From Micromonospora alfalfae (lineage in GTDB: Bacteria; Actinomycetota; Actinomycetes; Mycobacteriales; Micromonosporaceae), in the NCBI RefSeq assembly GCF_022230925.1, contig NZ_JAKKFH010000025.1, positions 243,879 through 307,878 on the forward strand: DNA of 64,000 bases, written 5' to 3'. Below the pieces are notes generated by a model, which was not told where the DNA came from, did no database searches, and worked only from the letters and a program-made list of their open reading frames with translations. A program made the position numbers and the translations under genes. The stretch's first letter is position 1. Every line of letters starts with the position of its first letter. Positions 51,060 to 59,949 of the stretch are shown here, piece after piece.

Positions 51060-51094
51060 TTCACCGCTGTTCCGGTCCGGGGAGCGGCGGCCAC

Positions 51095-52318
51095 TCAGGG
51101 CAGCAGGTCGCGGACGACAGCGTCGGCGAGCAGCCGCCCGCGCAGTGTGAGCACCGCCCGGCCGGCGGCGTACTCGTCGGCGGCCAGCAGCCCACCGGCC
51201 AGGGCCCGCTCGGCGCCGGCCCGGCCGGGGGCGTCGAGCACCGCCAGCGGCAGACCGCTGGAGAGCCGCAGCCGCAGCATCACGTCCTCCATGTGCGCCT
51301 CGTCGGGGGTGAGCACCTCCCGGGCCAGGCCGGGTGACGCGCCGGTGGCCAGCCGCTGGGCGTACGTCGTGGGGTGCTTCACGTTCCACCAGCGCACCCC
51401 GCCGACGTGGCTGTGCGCCCCCGGCCCCAGCCCCCACCAGTCCGCGCCGGTCCAGTAGAGCAGGTTGTGCCGGCAGCGGGCCTGTTCGGTGCGGGCCCAG
51501 TTGGAGACCTCGTACCAGGAGAGCCCGGCCGCGTCGAGAGCGGCCTCCGCGGCCAGGTAGCGGTCCGCTGCCACGTCGTCACTGGGGTACGCCAGCTCGC
51601 CGCGCCGCATCCGGGCGGCGAGCCGGGTGCCGTCCTCGACGATCAGGGCGTACGCGCTGACGTGGTCCACCCCGGCGGCGACGACCTGCTCCAGCGAGGC
51701 GGCGAAGTCCTCGGCCCGCTCCCCCGGGGTGCCGTAGATCAGGTCCAGGTTGACGTGCTCGAACCCGGCGTCGCGCGCCTCCAGGGCGGCGGCGGTGGCT
51801 CGGCCGGCGCTGTGTTTGCGGTCCAGGATCGCCAGCACCCCCGGGGAGGCGGACTGCATGCCCAGCGAGATCCGGGTGTAGCCGGCGGCCCGCAGCAGCT
51901 TCAACGATTCCGGGGTGACCGACTCGGGGTTGGCCTCGGTGGTCACCTCGGCGTCGGCGGCCAGCCCCCAGGTGCGGTCGATGCCGTCGAGGATGCGGGC
52001 CAGGTCGTCGGCGGGGAGCAGGGTGGGCGTGCCGCCGCCGACGAAGACGGTGTCGACCCGGGGCGGCGGGTTGTCGCCGAGCACCCGGGCGGCGAGCGCC
52101 AGCTCGGCCAGCACCGTGTCGGCGTACCCCTCACGGCTGGCACCGCCACCCAGTTCGGCGGCGGTGTAGGTGTTGAAGTCGCAGTATCCGCAGCGGCTGG
52201 CGCAGAACGGCACGTGCACGTACACGCCGAAGCCGCGCGCGCCGACCGCAGTGGTGGCGGTGGCGGGCAACGATCCGTCGACGGGGACGGTCTCACCATC
52301 TGGAAGGACGCCGGGCAT
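51095..52318 (-). CDS. hemW: radical SAM haem chaperone HemW-like protein
   Basis: Radical SAM protein, formerly called coproporphyrinogen III oxidase-like, that binds haem and may insert it into respiratory enzymes. The 407 residues have the [4Fe-4S] motif C-ASR-C-GY-C (Cys39, Cys43, Cys46) followed by a further conserved aromatic/Asp, FVGGGTPTLLP, and EVTTEANPESVTPE, and the HemN C-terminal domain with WWGLGPGAHSH. ATG at 52318. It starts 19 bp from the divergent enoyl-CoA hydratase gene. Confidence 0.93.
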   Translation of the reverse strand: MPGVLPDGETVPVDGSLPATATTAVGARGFGVYVHVPFCASRCGYCDFNTYTAAELGGGASREGYADTVLAELALAARVLGDNPPPRVDTVFVGGGTPTLLPADDLARILDGIDRTWGLAADAEVTTEANPESVTPESLKLLRAAGYTRISLGMQSASPGVLAILDRKHSAGRATAAALEARDAGFEHVNLDLIYGTPGERAEDFAASLEQVVAAGVDHVSAYALIVEDGTRLAARMRRGELAYPSDDVAADRYLAAEAALDAAGLSWYEVSNWARTEQARCRHNLLYWTGADWWGLGPGAHSHVGGVRWWNVKHPTTYAQRLATGASPGLAREVLTPDEAHMEDVMLRLRLSSGLPLAVLDAPGRAGAERALAGGLLAADEYAAGRAVLTLRGRLLADAVVRDLLP

Positions 52319-52337
52319 GGCCACTAGTGTGCCCGGC

Positions 52338-53126
52338 ATGACCTCTCCCGACGTCCTCGTGCGGGTCGCCACGGCCCGTGGGGTGACCACCCTCACCCTG
52401 GACAGCCCGCACAACCGCAACGCGCTCTCCACCGGCCTGATGACCCAACTGCTGGCCGGGCTGGCGGACGCGGTCGCCGACGAGGCGGTTCGAGTGATCG
52501 TGCTCGACCACACCGGCCCGGTCTTCTGCTCCGGCGCGGACCTGAAGGAGACCGCGGCGGCGTACGCCAGCGGGACGGTGCCGGCCGGCATGTTGGGTGA
52601 CGTGCTCGCGGCGCTCTGGGAGTGCCCGAAGCCGGTGCTCGCCCGGGTCGGCGGGCCGGCGCGGGCCGGTGGGCTGGGCCTGATCGCCGCCGCCGACCTG
52701 GCGGTCTGCACCGACGAGGCGACCTTCGCGTTCACCGAGGTGCGCATCGGGGTGATCCCGGCGGTCATCTCGGCGACCGTGCTGCCCCGGCTGCACCCCC
52801 GCGCCGCCGCCGCGCTGTACCTGACCGGCGACACCTTCGACGGCCGTCGGGCCGCCGAGATCGGCCTGGTGACGGCCTCGGTCCCGGCGGACGGGCTGGA
52901 CGACGCGGTACGGGCCTACTGCGACTCGCTGGTGCGCGGCGCGCCGGGGGCGCTGGCCGGCGCGAAGGAGTTGCTGCGCCGACCGGGTACCGCCGAGTTG
53001 CGCGCCGACCTGGCCCGCCTCTCCGCCGTCTCGACCGGCTACTTCCTCTCCGACGAGGGACGCGAGGGAGTCATGGCGTTCCGCGAACGTCGACCGGCGC
53101 GCTGGGTGCCCGCTCTCGACGGCTGA
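52338..53126 (+). CDS. enoyl-CoA hydratase/isomerase family protein
   Basis: A 262-residue crotonase-fold protein. Oxyanion segments are GPVFCSGADLKE and GPARAGGLGLIAAADLAV, and a catalytic-type Glu lies in FTEVRIGVIPAVIS. Substrate range cannot be deduced; beta-oxidation or branched-chain amino acid breakdown are usual. The ATG is 19 bp from the hemW ATG on the other strand. Its end is followed by an 87-bp hairpin. Confidence 0.9.
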   Translation: MTSPDVLVRVATARGVTTLTLDSPHNRNALSTGLMTQLLAGLADAVADEAVRVIVLDHTGPVFCSGADLKETAAAYASGTVPAGMLGDVLAALWECPKPVLARVGGPARAGGLGLIAAADLAVCTDEATFAFTEVRIGVIPAVISATVLPRLHPRAAAALYLTGDTFDGRRAAEIGLVTASVPADGLDDAVRAYCDSLVRGAPGALAGAKELLRRPGTAELRADLARLSAVSTGYFLSDEGREGVMAFRERRPARWVPALDG

Positions 53127-53154
53127 GCATTCGGGTAGGCGTTGCCGCCCGTCG

Positions 53155-53241
53155 GTCCTTTGCTCTGCTTCAACCGGCGCAACAGCCGCTGTCCGGATAT
53201 CGGACACGCGGTGTTGCCTCCGGTGAAGCAGAGCAAAGGAC
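53155..53241. repeat. 87-bp nested palindrome
   Basis: Perfect 18-bp outer arms (GTCCTTTGCTCTGC...), a second paired block ACCGG-GCAACA / TGTTGC-CCGGT, and a centre GTCCG-GATAT-CGGAC, so nearly the whole sequence folds on itself. It lies between convergent genes. Confidence 0.88.
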
Positions 53242-53317
53242 GCAGACGAGGGTCGACTCCCGGCCGGGCTGGCCGGGCGCCGTCGTCGTTCGGCGGAGCC
53301 TCGGTGTTCCGCCGGTG

Positions 53318-54082
53318 TCACCAGGCGGTCGCGCCGCCGTCGACCGGGTAGTTCGCCCCGGTGATGTACGACGCCCGGTCGGACGCGAGGAAGACCACCA
53401 GCTCGACGACCTCCTCGGGACGTGCGAAGCGCTTGAGGAGCGTCTTGGCGGTGATGGCGTCCCGGGCCTCCTGGTTGTCACCGAGGTCGCGTTCGCTGGC
53501 CGGAGTGAGGGTGGGCCCGGGACTGACCGCCACCGCGCGGATGCCGTGGGGCGCGCCTTCGAGCGCGAGCTGTCGCGTCATGCCGATGATGCCGGCGTTC
53601 GCGGCGGTGTGACCGACCATCGGCGGGACGTGGCCGCCGATCGACCCGGCCATGGAGGCGGCGCTGATGATGACACCGCCGCCGCGCCGGACCAGGTGGG
53701 GCCAGGCGAACTTCGACACGAAGTACGGAATGTCGAGTTCTCCGGTGATGGTGTAGCGCCAGTCCTGCACGGAGAAGTCGGGCATCGGGCCGAAGCGGAG
53801 AGCGGCTGCGTTGTTGTAGACGATGTCGAGCCCGCCGTAGGCGGCAGCGGCATCGTCGACGAGCTTGCGTACCTGCTCGGGGTCGGTGAGGTCGACCGGC
53901 GCGACGCCGGTCATCTCGCCGCCGGCGCGGCGGACGAGTTCGACCGTCTCGTCGTTGCCGGCGACCTGGAGGTCGGCCCCGACGACCTTCGCGCCCTCGC
54001 GGGCGAAGGTCAGCGCCGCGACGCGGCCCAGACCACCGCCGGTGCCGGTGATCAGGACGACCTTGCCATCGAGCGTTCCCAT
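53318..54082 (-). CDS. SDR family oxidoreductase with altered catalytic Tyr/Lys
   Basis: A 254-residue SDR by length and order: TGTGGGLGRVAAL cofactor motif, NNAAALRFG, Ser in IISAASMAGS, and GGATAW at the end with YPVDGG. Where the family has Y-x-x-x-K this protein has HTAAN (GHTAANAGIIGMTRQLALE, in parts), i.e. His for Tyr and Asn for Lys. Either it uses another mechanism or it binds without reducing. ATG at 54082. A symmetric operator-like site lies 52 bp upstream. Confidence 0.88.
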   Translation of the reverse strand: MGTLDGKVVLITGTGGGLGRVAALTFAREGAKVVGADLQVAGNDETVELVRRAGGEMTGVAPVDLTDPEQVRKLVDDAAAAYGGLDIVYNNAAALRFGPMPDFSVQDWRYTITGELDIPYFVSKFAWPHLVRRGGGVIISAASMAGSIGGHVPPMVGHTAANAGIIGMTRQLALEGAPHGIRAVAVSPGPTLTPASERDLGDNQEARDAITAKTLLKRFARPEEVVELVVFLASDRASYITGANYPVDGGATAW

Positions 54083-54401
54083 GGAACTCCTCCTCGTTCG
54101 CTGACCAACGCGCCCGGCTTGGGTGGTAGGTCGGATTGATATGTCAACTCGGTTAAGTCCTTGACCGATCAATCGCTTCCCGTTGTCGGTTACCCGGTGA
54201 CGCTCACGACAGCCCCGACCGGTGACAGAACGTCGCAGCAGGTGAGATCGCGACCGGAGCGGGAACGTCGCCAACCGGTACGCCACAGCGGAGCCGCCCC
54301 GAACTGGTCGGAGTCGGCCAGGCTTGGCCCGAACCGCTCGGACGACCCGGAGAGGGCCTGCGGGGACGTACGCTTGGCGAACTGTCGATCTGGGGGTGTG
54401 G
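54083..54401. promoter_or_regulatory. divergent intergenic region with inverted repeats
   Basis: No gene was seen in these 319 bp between the SDR gene and the lysozyme-like gene. At 54134-54174 the sequence GATTGAT-n3-TCAA...TTGA-n3-ATCAATC forms a 14-bp-armed inverted repeat with two mismatches, and inside it CGGTTAAG-TC-CTTGACCG (54150-54167) is an 18-bp near-palindrome of the size bound by TetR-type repressors. Confidence 0.45.
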
Positions 54402-55256
54402 GTGCGAACTCGGGCAACCGTGGCGGGTGGAGTGGTGCTCATCCTCGTCGCCGTGATCGCGATCTGGCTCGTCGTACGGCAGGTGGGCGACAACCTCAGG
54501 TTGCCGCTGGTGGCACGGAAGTGCACAGTGCAGGCCGACGGACGTGTCGCGCTGGACGCCGACCAGATGGCCAACGCGGCGACCATCGCGGCGATCGGCG
54601 CGAAGCGCGGAATGCCCGAGCGGGCCGTCGTGGTCGCGCTCGCCACCGCGTACCAGGAGTCCGGGCTGCGCAACCTCGCCGACGGCGACCGTGACTCGGT
54701 CGGCCTGTTCCAGCAGCGGCCAAGCCAGGGTTGGGGCACTCCGGCGCAGATCCGCGACCCGCGTTACGCGGCCAACCGGTTCTACGCGGCCCTCAAGAAG
54801 GTGCGCGGCTGGGAGAAGATGCGGGTCACCGACGCCGCCCAGCGGGTGCAGCGCTCGGCGTTCCCCGAGGCGTACCAGAAGTGGGCCGACGACTCCGAGG
54901 TGCTCAGCCGGGCCCTGCTCGGCGACGCCAGCGGCGCGGTCTCCTGCTCGGTGGGGCGCACCCCGGCGATGCACGGCGCGGCGGCGGCCGCGCAACTGAC
55001 CCGCAACCTGGTGCTCGACTGGGGGCTGAAGGGCACCGACCCGACCGACCCGACCGGGTTGGCGGTGACTCCGGGCGACCAGCGCGACGGCTGGCGGTAC
55101 GCGCACTGGCTGGTCTCGCACGCCCAGGACCACGGCGTGAAGCGAGTCCGCTTCGGCGACCTGGAATGGACCGCCCGCGACGGCTCGTGGGGCCGGGTGG
55201 ACGGCCGACAGAACCCCGCCGGTCAGGTGGTCGCCGAGGTGTTCAACGAGGGTTGA
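54402..55256 (+). CDS. membrane-anchored lysozyme-like protein
   Basis: About 284 residues with an N-terminal membrane anchor (TVAGGVVLILVAVIAIWLVV) and an outside domain resembling lysozyme/transglycosylase folds: ALATAYQESGLRNL with the catalytic-type Glu, DSVGLFQQRPSQGWG, and DPRYAANRFYAALKKV. Many actinobacteria have this protein; its action on peptidoglycan is inferred from the fold. Start choice between GTG 54396 and 54402 is open. The C-terminal 100 residues (LVLDWGLKGTDP to VAEVFNEG) form a second small domain of unknown role. Confidence 0.75.
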   Translation: MRTRATVAGGVVLILVAVIAIWLVVRQVGDNLRLPLVARKCTVQADGRVALDADQMANAATIAAIGAKRGMPERAVVVALATAYQESGLRNLADGDRDSVGLFQQRPSQGWGTPAQIRDPRYAANRFYAALKKVRGWEKMRVTDAAQRVQRSAFPEAYQKWADDSEVLSRALLGDASGAVSCSVGRTPAMHGAAAAAQLTRNLVLDWGLKGTDPTDPTGLAVTPGDQRDGWRYAHWLVSHAQDHGVKRVRFGDLEWTARDGSWGRVDGRQNPAGQVVAEVFNEG

Positions 55257-55435
55257 CCGACCCGGATCTCTTAACCGGCAGTCACCGCACAATCGGGCAA
55301 TGCACGCCGAATCGCACTATTGATCACGCAGATCTCACTCTGTGCGTTTCTCTCACTGCGTGGGGTCCCGCCGTGGCCCAATCCCGCACCACACCCTCCC
55401 CGATGCCTGGACGGCCGCGTTACGATCGGCGGCCT

Positions 55436-56380
55436 GTGCCAGAAAAGGTTTCACCTCATGGGGAGGGGTACGACGCGGTGTTCGATTACGGCGACCGGAC
55501 CGGTTACGAACCGATCAGCGACATTGACCGCAAGGAGTTCCACGAGCAGGGCTTCCTCCTGCTGCGCAACGTCCTGACGGAGGACCACCGGGCGGCGCTG
55601 GAGGCGGCGGTCGACCGCGTCTACGCGGAGGAGCAGGCCAAGGGCACCACCAAGAAGGACGGCACCCTGCACCTGCTGGGCTTCCTGGAGCGCGACGAAC
55701 TCTTCGGCGAGCTGCTGACCCACCCGATCGCCTTCCCGTACATGTGGGGGCTGGCCGGCTGGAACATCTACACCCACCACAACCACCTGGACGTCACCCC
55801 GCCGGCCGCCGAGCCGGAGAAGCCGTACTGGGGTTGGCACCAGGACGGGTACCGGCAGAACTCCGACCCGGAGACGATGGACCCGAACCTGCCTCGGCCG
55901 ATGTTCTCGCTGAAGGTCGCGTACGTGCTGTCGGACCTCTCCGAGACCGGCCGCGGCGCCACCAAGGTCATCCCGGGCAGCCACCTGAAGAACTCGCTGC
56001 CCCGGCCGGCGGACCTCACGGTGCAGAACCCCGACCCGGAGGGCACGGTGGAGATCACCGCCAACCCGGGCGACGCCTTCATCTTCGACCGCCGGCAGTG
56101 GCACTCACGGTCGACGAACCTGTCGACCATCACCCGCAAGATGCTCTTCGTTGGCTACACCTACCGGTGGATCCGTCCGCTGGACGAGCTGCACCCCGAC
56201 GTGAACGGCGAGTGGTACCGCAACCGCACCCCCGTGCAGCGCCAGCTGATCGGTGAGGGCACCCACACCGCCAACTACTGGGGCATCAACTGGGACGGGT
56301 ACGTCGACGACGAGATCCCGCTCCGCAAGGAGCTCAAGGAGCGCGGTCTGCTCGACCGCAACATCCCCTGGCTCCGCTGA
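55436..56380 (+). CDS. phytanoyl-CoA dioxygenase (PhyH) family protein
   Basis: Fe(II)/2-oxoglutarate-dependent oxygenase of about 314 residues. The metal triad is visible: His135 and Asp137 in WGWHQDGYRQN and His223 in RRQWHSRSTN; a following Arg in TITRK may hold 2-oxoglutarate. YVLSDLSETGRGATKVIPGSH is the typical jelly-roll strand. PhyH-type bacterial enzymes hydroxylate natural products or amino acids; no biosynthetic cluster surrounds it, so the substrate is unknown. GTG at 55436 preferred; an ATG at 55403 is possible. Confidence 0.88.
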   Translation: MPEKVSPHGEGYDAVFDYGDRTGYEPISDIDRKEFHEQGFLLLRNVLTEDHRAALEAAVDRVYAEEQAKGTTKKDGTLHLLGFLERDELFGELLTHPIAFPYMWGLAGWNIYTHHNHLDVTPPAAEPEKPYWGWHQDGYRQNSDPETMDPNLPRPMFSLKVAYVLSDLSETGRGATKVIPGSHLKNSLPRPADLTVQNPDPEGTVEITANPGDAFIFDRRQWHSRSTNLSTITRKMLFVGYTYRWIRPLDELHPDVNGEWYRNRTPVQRQLIGEGTHTANYWGINWDGYVDDEIPLRKELKERGLLDRNIPWLR

Positions 56381-56395
56381 CCCACCGCTCGTAGG

Positions 56396-56434
56396 ACGGC
56401 CCCCCACCGACGCCCAGCGTTGGCGGGGGGCCGT
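56396..56434 (+). terminator. terminator of the PhyH gene
   Basis: ACGGCCCCCC-ACCGACGC pairs with GCGTTGGC-GGGGGGCCGT (two wobble positions in 18) around CCA and is followed by TTTCC, 16 bp after the stop codon. Confidence 0.85.
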
Positions 56435-56572
56435 TTCCACGTCTGCGGACCCGACCCGTTCGGGCCGAGCCCGTTCCGGCCACCGGAGACCGCACTGTCG
56501 GTAGCGTGGCGGGTGCGCAGGTCGGGGCGCGGCGCCCCCGCCCAGGGCGTGGGTGGCACAGGAGGCAGCGCA

Positions 56573-57760
56573 GTGACATCCGCTCCGCTCCCCCGGATCC
56601 TCCGCCGCCGCGGCGAGCCGGAATACCCGACCTTCCTGGAACTCTTCTTCGATCTCGTCTACATCTTCATGTTCTCCCGGCTCGCTGCCAGCCTGGCCGA
56701 GAACCTCACCTTCCAGGGCGCGGCGCAGACCGCCGTCCTGCTGCTGGCCGCCTGGTGGGTCTGGGTGCTGACCGCGTGGCTCACCGACCTGTTCAACCCC
56801 CAACTGCCGATCATCCAGGCGACCACCCTGCTGGTCATGCTCGGCACCCTGCTGATGGCGATCGCGACCCCGTACGCCTTCGGTCGGTACGGGTGGCTCT
56901 TCGTCGCGGCCTACTTCGGCATCCACCTGGTCCGCGACGCCGTCCTGATCCCCGGCACCCGGGTGAACCGCCCGATCCAGGCCAGGAGCATCAGGGTGTT
57001 CTTCTGGTTCGGCGTCACAGTGACGCCCTGGGTGGCCGGGGTGTTCGTGGACGAGACCGCCCGACTGGTGCTCTGGTCGCTCGCGGTCGCGGTCGACCTC
57101 GGCTCGGCCCGGGTCGGCTGGCCGACGCCGAAGCTGGGGCGTACCGAGCTGGCCAGCCAGATCTTCACCGGGGTGCACCTCTCCGAGCGGCACCGGGCGA
57201 TCTTCATCGTCGCGCTCGGCGAGTTGATCCTGAGCACCGGCACGGGGCTGGCCGGCAGCGGATTCACCGTCGGCGCGGTGGCCACCGGCGCTGTCGCGTT
57301 CGTCAGCGCAGTCCTGCTGTTCCAGCTCTACTTCCAGCGGGTCCAGCGGATCCTGGCACCACCGAGCGTCGCAACAGTGGAACGGGTCCGCTCCGGCACC
57401 TCCACCTCGTACAGCCATCTGGTCATGGTCGCCGGGGTGGTGCTGGTCTCGACCAGCACCTCGCTGGTCATCGACCGGCCGTTCGGCCGCGCCCCGGTCG
57501 AGCTGATGGTCGCCACCCTCGGCGGACCGGCCCTGTTCCTGCTCGGCACCGTGCTGTTCGATGCCGTGGTGACCGGCCGGACCCTCTGGTCCCGGGTCCT
57601 GGCGATCGTGGTGTTGTGTGCCCTGCTGGCACCCGCCACCCTCCTGATCCCGCCCCTGGCCGCCCTGGTGCTGGCGAACCTGATCCTGCTGGTCACCCTG
57701 GTCGGGGAAGGGCTGGCCGCGCGCCGACGGCTGGTCGGGGACGCCGCACCATCGCGATGA
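56573..57760 (+). CDS. LtrA family membrane protein, copy 2
   Basis: A 395-residue polytopic protein with the LtrA start PTFLELFFDLVYIFMFSRLAASLAENL and about ten membrane segments. GTG at 56573 follows CAGGAGGCA. It shares with copy 3 the order of loops: a first ELFFDLVY helix, a RHRAIFIVALGE-type helix and Arg-rich cytosolic turns. Function unknown. It converges with copy 3 with 26 bp between stops. Confidence 0.87.
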   Translation: MTSAPLPRILRRRGEPEYPTFLELFFDLVYIFMFSRLAASLAENLTFQGAAQTAVLLLAAWWVWVLTAWLTDLFNPQLPIIQATTLLVMLGTLLMAIATPYAFGRYGWLFVAAYFGIHLVRDAVLIPGTRVNRPIQARSIRVFFWFGVTVTPWVAGVFVDETARLVLWSLAVAVDLGSARVGWPTPKLGRTELASQIFTGVHLSERHRAIFIVALGELILSTGTGLAGSGFTVGAVATGAVAFVSAVLLFQLYFQRVQRILAPPSVATVERVRSGTSTSYSHLVMVAGVVLVSTSTSLVIDRPFGRAPVELMVATLGGPALFLLGTVLFDAVVTGRTLWSRVLAIVVLCALLAPATLLIPPLAALVLANLILLVTLVGEGLAARRRLVGDAAPSR

Positions 57761-57786
57761 GGGGCCCCTCCGGCCGCCGTGCGGAG

Positions 57787-58980
57787 TCACCCCAGCATCG
57801 GCGGTGCCGGCGTACGCGCGTGTCGCCGGGTGCTCACCAGGTTCGCCACGGCGATCAGGAGCAGCACCGTCATGGCGAGCAGGGCGACCAGCACCGGCGG
57901 CAGCAGGGACGTGGTCGGCGCCACTCCCACCAGCAGCACCAACCCGGCCAGCCGGGACCGCGAAATCCGCCCGAACACCGTGAAGTCGAGGACGCCCCGG
58001 CCGACCAGGTACACCGCGGGCCCGCCGAGGATCACCGCGGCCCACGAGGGCGGGGTCTCGCCCAACGGACGGCCCAGCACGAGCCGGCTGGTGACCGCCG
58101 CGCCGACGATCCCGGCCACCATGATCAGATGGGTGACCGCGGCGGACTGGGTGAGCAGCGCCGGGTTGGACGACCGGGCGATCGCGTCGGTCAGCAGCTC
58201 GCCGGCGCGGTAGATGTAGATCCGCCACATCAACACGACGGTGGTGAACACCACAAGTAGAGCCCAGGCTCGCTCAAGCGTGTACTCGCTCATGCTGAAG
58301 GTCGTACCGATCACGAAGATCGAGACGCCGAGCGCGACGATGACGAACTGCCGGTAACGCTCGGCCACCCGCGCGCCGACCAGCCGCCAGTCGCGCGCTC
58401 GTGAGCGGCCTATCCCGGGTACCGGCCAGCCCAACGCCGCTGCGCCGTACTCGACGACGACAGCGAGCACCCAGATCGTCAACTGCCCCGAACCGCCGAC
58501 GAGCGCCCCACCGATCCAGCCGATGCCCGCGGCAGCCTCCCAGATCAGGATCCGGACGCTGCGGCGCGGCGGCCTCCGGTGCGAGACGACCACCATGTAG
58601 TAGGCCGCGGTACTGAGGTGGATGACCACGTACGTGGTGGCGAACAGCAGCCCGCGGTCGCCGTACGCATCGGCGGCGAGCGCGGCCAACAGCAGGCTGG
58701 CAGCCGCCACCCAGATGAACTGCCCCTGCCCGGCCGGGCGGGTCAGGTCGACGCTGTCCGCCGTCCAGACGGTCAGCGCCCAGATCATCGTGAACGCGAG
58801 CAGCAACACCAGCGTCTCGACGATGCCGGTCCAGGTCAGGTTGTCGGCCAGCACCGTCGCCAGGGTGACCAGGGCGAAGACGTAGACGAGGTCGAAGAAG
58901 AGTTCCAGGAACGCCGGACGCTCCACGCCCGGATCGGGGTGTGACGCGGCTGCGGCACCGCCGTCCGTCGCCATCGACAT
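57787..58980 (-). CDS. LtrA family membrane protein, copy 3
   Basis: A 397-residue paralogue: PAFLELFFDLVYVFALVTLATVLADNL and about ten helices. Tail-to-tail with copy 2, so this pair arose by inverted duplication or by separate acquisition of two members. The first Met has two candidates two codons apart. No regulator is adjacent. Confidence 0.87.
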   Translation of the reverse strand: MSMATDGGAAAASHPDPGVERPAFLELFFDLVYVFALVTLATVLADNLTWTGIVETLVLLLAFTMIWALTVWTADSVDLTRPAGQGQFIWVAAASLLLAALAADAYGDRGLLFATTYVVIHLSTAAYYMVVVSHRRPPRRSVRILIWEAAAGIGWIGGALVGGSGQLTIWVLAVVVEYGAAALGWPVPGIGRSRARDWRLVGARVAERYRQFVIVALGVSIFVIGTTFSMSEYTLERAWALLVVFTTVVLMWRIYIYRAGELLTDAIARSSNPALLTQSAAVTHLIMVAGIVGAAVTSRLVLGRPLGETPPSWAAVILGGPAVYLVGRGVLDFTVFGRISRSRLAGLVLLVGVAPTTSLLPPVLVALLAMTVLLLIAVANLVSTRRHARTPAPPMLG

Positions 58981-59188
58981 CGCGCTCCACCCGGTCCCCG
59001 CCGCACGCCCTCCGTGGGGACAATACGGGCAAGTCCGCCGCTGGGCCCGTCATCGGAGTTTCTTCCGGGTCGGATCCGCCGAGCCTGTCGGCGCTCGCCG
59101 CGCCGTCGCGGTGGATGCCGTCTGTGCTCGTCGCGGCGGATACCGTCGGTGCTCGCCGCGACGTCGCGGCGGATGCCGTCGCGGCCGG

Positions 59189-59830
59189 TCAGCCCTGGGC
59201 GGCGAGGCGTCGTCGGACCTTCTCCCGGATCGGCGCCGGCAGGTCCTCGGCGTCGAGCAGCCGAGGCAACAACTCCGGCTCCAGGCTGGTCGCCCGGAAC
59301 ACCTCACCGATGGTGACACCGTGCGCCGGCCGGTCCACCACCTCGACCGGGTCGCCCGCGCCGACCTCCCCCTCGCGCAGCACCCGCAGGTAGGCCCCGG
59401 GCGATGCCCGGACGGTGAACCGCTTGATCAGATCCGGTACGCCCCAGAACCCGGCGAACGTGGTGCAGGGGGTGCGCGGCTTGGTGACCTGGAGCAGGGC
59501 GGAGCTGACCTGCCACTGCTCGCCGATCACCGCACCCGTCACGTCGACCGCGTAGGTGGTCAGGTTCTCGCCGAAGCCGCCAGGCGGTATGGCGCGGCCC
59601 AGTTCGGCCACCCACCAGGCGGCGTCCTCCTCCGCGTACGCGTAGACCGCCTGGTCGGGGCCGCCGTGCTGGGGTCGCTCGCCGATGAAGTCGCCCGCCA
59701 CACCGCCAGTGAGCAGCGACACCGGGCCGTCGACCGGCCGCTTGTCGATGCCGCTGCGACCGCTCGCGTCGCCGGCCCACCCAGCCTCGGTCACGATGCC
59801 GAGGTTCACCGCTGCCACCCTGCCCGTCAT
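59189..59830 (-). CDS. MOSC domain protein, YiiM type
   Basis: A 213-residue MOSC protein. PVDGPVSLLTGGVAGDFIGERPQHGGPDQAVYAY shows the family start (in parts), and the conserved Cys lies in PRTPCTTFAGFWG; GVTIGEVFRATSLEPE is the C-terminal portion. YiiM-type proteins use a molybdenum cofactor to reduce N-hydroxylated compounds; whether this one binds the cofactor is not visible. It has no neighbours of molybdenum metabolism. Confidence 0.88.
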   Translation of the reverse strand: MTGRVAAVNLGIVTEAGWAGDASGRSGIDKRPVDGPVSLLTGGVAGDFIGERPQHGGPDQAVYAYAEEDAAWWVAELGRAIPPGGFGENLTTYAVDVTGAVIGEQWQVSSALLQVTKPRTPCTTFAGFWGVPDLIKRFTVRASPGAYLRVLREGEVGAGDPVEVVDRPAHGVTIGEVFRATSLEPELLPRLLDAEDLPAPIREKVRRRLAAQG

Positions 59831-59949
59831 GACCGCCAGCCTAGTGGCGGTCCAACGCCGACCAACCTGCCCGGCACGGGGGATCCGGCACCGGCGTCAG
59901 CATTCCGCACGTCGGCCGACGTCGGCCTCGGACTGCCGGGGCGCGGGGG

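Noticed and set aside
59085..59188. Tandem repeat after the MOSC gene
   Set aside because: Loose copies of CTCGCCGCG...GCGGATGCC are visible, but spacing is irregular and the similarity may reflect GC-rich composition.
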